A stretch of 8,511 nt of DNA, from contig CADBPH010000053.1 in the NCBI GenBank assembly GCA_902796455.1, positions 1 to 8,511 of the forward strand, given 5' to 3'. Source of the stretch: an uncultured Bacteroidia bacterium. Lineage in GTDB: Bacteria; Bacteroidota; Bacteroidia; Bacteroidales; UBA932. Below the pieces are notes generated by a model, which worked only from the letters and a program-made list of their open reading frames with translations, did not search any database and was not told the origin of the DNA. Positions 6,100-8,511 of this stretch are shown piece by piece; the first letter of the stretch is position 1; each line of letters opens with the position of its first letter. The position numbers and the translations under genes are program-made.

Positions 6100-7629
6100 A
6101 TGAAAAACATAGTTAGAAATCTCCTGCTTGTCGGAACGGCCGCATTCATGTCCGTTTCCTGCGATCTGGACCTTTTCCCGGACAGCGCGATTGCTTATGA
6201 TGAAGGGGGGCAGCTCATTACGAACAGTGCCGACCTTACCTCCTTTGAGAACGGGTTGATGGCCTCTTACCGCGGCGTCTTCTACGGCGTTTACAACCAG
6301 GCCAGCGAACTGATGTGCGACGGATTCAACGCCATGGCCGGTTTCGGAAACAACTACGGCCCCATCCACCGGACCGACGTTTCCTTCACCCCGTCCGATG
6401 ATGATACGCGGGACAACTGGTCCGGCAACTACGGTGCCATCAAGAATTACAATGTCTTCATCAAGGGTTCGTACAACGTCCCGGCCGAACTCGCCAAGGA
6501 TGCAGCCGTAGCCCGGGGCGAGGCCTTCTTCTGCCGCGCATCCTCCTACCTGACCCTGACCCGGCTTTTCGCAAAGCCTTACGGTGCAAACGCTTCCACC
6601 GATTTGTCCGTTCCGCTCGTGCTGGTTTACGACCAGAATGCACGTCCGGCCCGGAATACCGTCCAGGAGGTGTATGACCAGATCAAGGCTGACCTCGATT
6701 CCGCCGCCGTCTACCTGGCTGGCGTCCCCGGGGCTGTCCGTTCCCAGCGGCCGACCATCGATGCCGTCAATGCTTTGTACGCCCGTTATTATCTGGATAC
6801 CAAGCAGTACGCCCAGGCCGTCACCGCCGCCAAGAAGGTCATCGACTCCAAGGCCGGGTATGCGTTCGCAAAGGACTCGGCTTCCATGGCCCTCGAGTAT
6901 GTAGAGGACAAGGGAACCGAACCGATTATCCAGATGTATGCTTCCAACTCCGAGAATGGTTCCGGGACCAACAGCATTTATACCCAGATGACCAATAACA
7001 AGGATGCCGGAACGTATTACATGCCGTACTACCTGCCTTCGCAGAAGCTCCTTGACCAGTATGAGGAGTCCGACCTGCGGTATCAGCACTGGTTCGCGAA
7101 GGGCGATTATCCCGTGTTCTCCGTCTCGGATTATATCGAGGACAAACTGACGGTCTTCCGCAAATACTTCGGCAACCCGACCCTCCGGTCTGACCCGACG
7201 GCGACCCCGAACGCCCGCCAGGCTGTTAAACCCCTGCTGATCAGCGAAATGTACCTGATCGCCGCCGAGGCTTCGCTGGCGAACAACAACGCCGCTGCCG
7301 CCAAGGAATACCTGAATGCGATCCAGACCGCCCGCGGCGCTTCCGCAACGGAAGCGACGACAGCGACCGTCCAGAATGAGTGGTTCAAGGAGACGGTGGG
7401 TGAAGGCCTCCGGATGAGCTGCCTCAAACGTTGGGGAACCGGTTATTCCGGACGTGCCGGCCAGAATGCCGCCGTGGAACTGAAGGCCCTCATGAACGGA
7501 GCCGAATATGCGCAGAAGTCCATGCCCGCCACGGATTACCACTGGCAGTGGCCGATCCCTGCATACGAAATGCAGATCAACTCCAATCTGAAACAGAATG
7601 ACGGGTATTCACCAGTCTCTGTCGATTAA
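6100..7629 (+). CDS. SusD/RagB-like nutrient-binding surface lipoprotein
   Basis: The product is 509 residues. A lipoprotein signal ends MSVSC with the lipidated cysteine at 21, followed by acidic residues (DLDLFPD), as in Bacteroidota lipoproteins sent to the cell surface. The N-terminal SusD-like region covers roughly 22-215, with helical TPR-type segments such as AVNALYARYYLDTKQYAQAV. The C-terminal RagB/SusD region contains PLLISEMYLIAAEASLANN and the closing block HWQWPIPAYEM (481-491), which then runs to LKQNDGY near the end; this WPIP-to-N-x-GY pattern is a family signature. It caps the SusC-like barrel as a hinged lid and binds ligand at the surface. It lies 27 nt after the susC-like gene and 19 nt before the Calx-beta gene, so the three are almost surely one transcript. 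It uses no TTA, CTA or TCA codons until a TCA at 7609-7611. Confidence 0.97.
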   Translation: MKNIVRNLLLVGTAAFMSVSCDLDLFPDSAIAYDEGGQLITNSADLTSFENGLMASYRGVFYGVYNQASELMCDGFNAMAGFGNNYGPIHRTDVSFTPSDDDTRDNWSGNYGAIKNYNVFIKGSYNVPAELAKDAAVARGEAFFCRASSYLTLTRLFAKPYGANASTDLSVPLVLVYDQNARPARNTVQEVYDQIKADLDSAAVYLAGVPGAVRSQRPTIDAVNALYARYYLDTKQYAQAVTAAKKVIDSKAGYAFAKDSASMALEYVEDKGTEPIIQMYASNSENGSGTNSIYTQMTNNKDAGTYYMPYYLPSQKLLDQYEESDLRYQHWFAKGDYPVFSVSDYIEDKLTVFRKYFGNPTLRSDPTATPNARQAVKPLLISEMYLIAAEASLANNNAAAAKEYLNAIQTARGASATEATTATVQNEWFKETVGEGLRMSCLKRWGTGYSGRAGQNAAVELKALMNGAEYAQKSMPATDYHWQWPIPAYEMQINSNLKQNDGYSPVSVD

Positions 7630-7648
7630 TTCCTAAAATCAGAAGATT

Positions 7649-8511
7649 ATGAATAAGATCAATAAACTATTCGTTTTGGCGGCAGGTATCTTTGTCCTGG
7701 CTTCCTGCAACCGGATCCCCGAGTACAAGACGGCTCCGTTCGCCCGCCTGGCTGACGATGACACCGCTTATGAGGTGAATGAGGATACGGTTTCCTTCCG
7801 GATTCCGGTTACTGCTTACAACGCGGAAGGCCTTTCGGGTAACGTGACGTTCGAAGTGAAGGACGGAACGGCCAAGGCCGGTACCAACTACACCATCGAA
7901 CCTGCCGGCGGCGTACTCTCGTTCAACGGGAACGGTACTCAGTACATCACCGTCAAGGTCGTGAACCTGAAAGGTGAGTTTACGGGTTCCCTGGGGTTCT
8001 CCATCAACGTGACCGGTGCGACCGGTGACCTGACCCTGAGCGGTCCCCGTTCGGCCACGGTTACGATCAAGGACCTCGACCACCCGCTCGCTGCCATCCT
8101 GGGTACCTGGGTCGCCACCAAGTGGGACGGCTACTGGGGTGACAATTATGCCGGAAAGGCGCTTACCATCGAAGCGGATCCGGATGATGTGACCAAAGTC
8201 TTTGTCAAGAACCTCGATCCGTATACCCCTTCGCTTGGTGTTGTCACCCTTCCCGTGGTCGGACAGGTGAACGAGGAGAAAAACCAGATTGTTATTGAGG
8301 CAGGACAACCGCTGACCGAAGATGAGCGTTTAGAGGGCTTCTTCTATATTTCCTTCAACGATCCGAATCCGGATGCTGCCGATAACTTTGATGATATCGT
8401 GATCAATATCGACGGAAAGGACATGGTCATTCCCAATTCATGGGGTACTCTCGATAAGGATGGAAATGCGATGGAAATCATGTACGGCGGAGCTACCTTC
8501 GTGAAGAAATA
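7649..8511 (+). CDS. Calx-beta domain surface lipoprotein, third gene of the susCD-like operon
   Basis: The frame from the ATG at 7649 runs 287 codons to FVKK and then TA at the last two bases; the next base probably completes a stop codon, so the protein is essentially whole. A lipoprotein signal ends VLASC with cysteine 20. About residues 30-145 form a Calx-beta-like beta-sandwich: FRIPVTAYNAEG, GNVTFEVKDGTAKAGTNYT (64-82), a strand ITVKVVNL, and VTIKDLDHP at the end. From about 147 (AILGTWVATKWDGYWGDNY) comes a beta-rich C-terminal domain that I do not recognise. Third genes placed like this often encode surface glycan-binding proteins that assist the SusCD complex; that role is inferred from position. 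It is 19 nt downstream of the SusD-like gene. Residues 63-73 are coded by the 31-nt sequence found inverted at 2655-2685. An alternative is a structural surface protein without ligand binding. Confidence 0.88.
   Translation, partial: MNKINKLFVLAAGIFVLASCNRIPEYKTAPFARLADDDTAYEVNEDTVSFRIPVTAYNAEGLSGNVTFEVKDGTAKAGTNYTIEPAGGVLSFNGNGTQYITVKVVNLKGEFTGSLGFSINVTGATGDLTLSGPRSATVTIKDLDHPLAAILGTWVATKWDGYWGDNYAGKALTIEADPDDVTKVFVKNLDPYTPSLGVVTLPVVGQVNEEKNQIVIEAGQPLTEDERLEGFFYISFNDPNPDAADNFDDIVINIDGKDMVIPNSWGTLDKDGNAMEIMYGGATFVKK

Noticed and set aside
3052..7542. A 1,496-codon open frame on the minus strand opposite the susC-like and susD-like genes
   Set aside because: It is codon-aligned with both real genes and exists because they avoid TTA, CTA and TCA. 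The translation is low-complexity V/G/R/H-rich with no domain or signal, while both sense genes are unmistakable.
7667..8308. A 213-codon minus-strand open frame under the Calx-beta gene
   Set aside because: It is again a codon-aligned shadow. It shares the string VLHFERHVTR with a shadow frame at 2501-2818, which is only the antisense reading of the 31-nt repeat.

Overview
The window looks like chromosome of a Bacteroidota (Bacteroidales-type) bacterium with fairly GC-rich genes and AT-rich promoters. The evidence is an adjacent SusC-like/SusD-like gene pair, lipoprotein signal peptides on several products, promoter elements of the Bacteroides type (TTTG, about 20 nt, TAnnTTTG), starts without clear Shine-Dalgarno sequences, and a lipoprotein with an FN3-like plus FISUMP-type architecture.

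Left part (1-1271). A secreted protein resembling TIM-barrel glycoside hydrolases is read leftward from 795 and runs off the left edge. A tRNA-Ser(GGA) gene (900-987) is read rightward. The two diverge from a 104-bp AT-rich spacer in which one palindrome, TTTGCAAA, can supply the upstream promoter element for both. Downstream of the tRNA there are about 280 bp without a credible gene. This stretch holds a 123-bp element with 12-bp perfect terminal inverted repeats and a 22-bp internal stem, followed by GC-rich hairpins. One of those hairpins contains an exact inverted 15-nt copy of the tRNA 3' end.

Middle part (1272-3066). Two genes are read leftward: a small membrane-associated HExxH protein (2242-2637) and, 40 bp after it, a FISUMP-type lipoprotein (1272-2201). 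The spacer from 2638 to 3066 contains a short relic of Calx-beta coding sequence, a 43-nt A/T tract, a duplicated AAACGAC(A/C)GTTT motif, a probable promoter and a leader with a hairpin at its start.

Right part (3067-8511). A compact operon-like cluster encodes a SusC-like TonB-dependent transporter, a SusD-like surface lipoprotein (27-nt gap) and a Calx-beta lipoprotein (19-nt gap) whose frame reaches TA of its probable stop codon at the window edge. By family knowledge this is an outer-membrane capture-and-import unit: the SusD-like lid and the third lipoprotein bind ligand at the surface, and the SusC-like channel imports it using TonB energy. The substrate cannot be told from the sequence, and no sensor/regulator or sure cognate enzyme is in the window.

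The most unusual observation is a 31-nt perfect match, in opposite orientation, between the Calx-beta gene (7836-7866) and the spacer upstream of the operon (2655-2685). The next three codons differ only synonymously.
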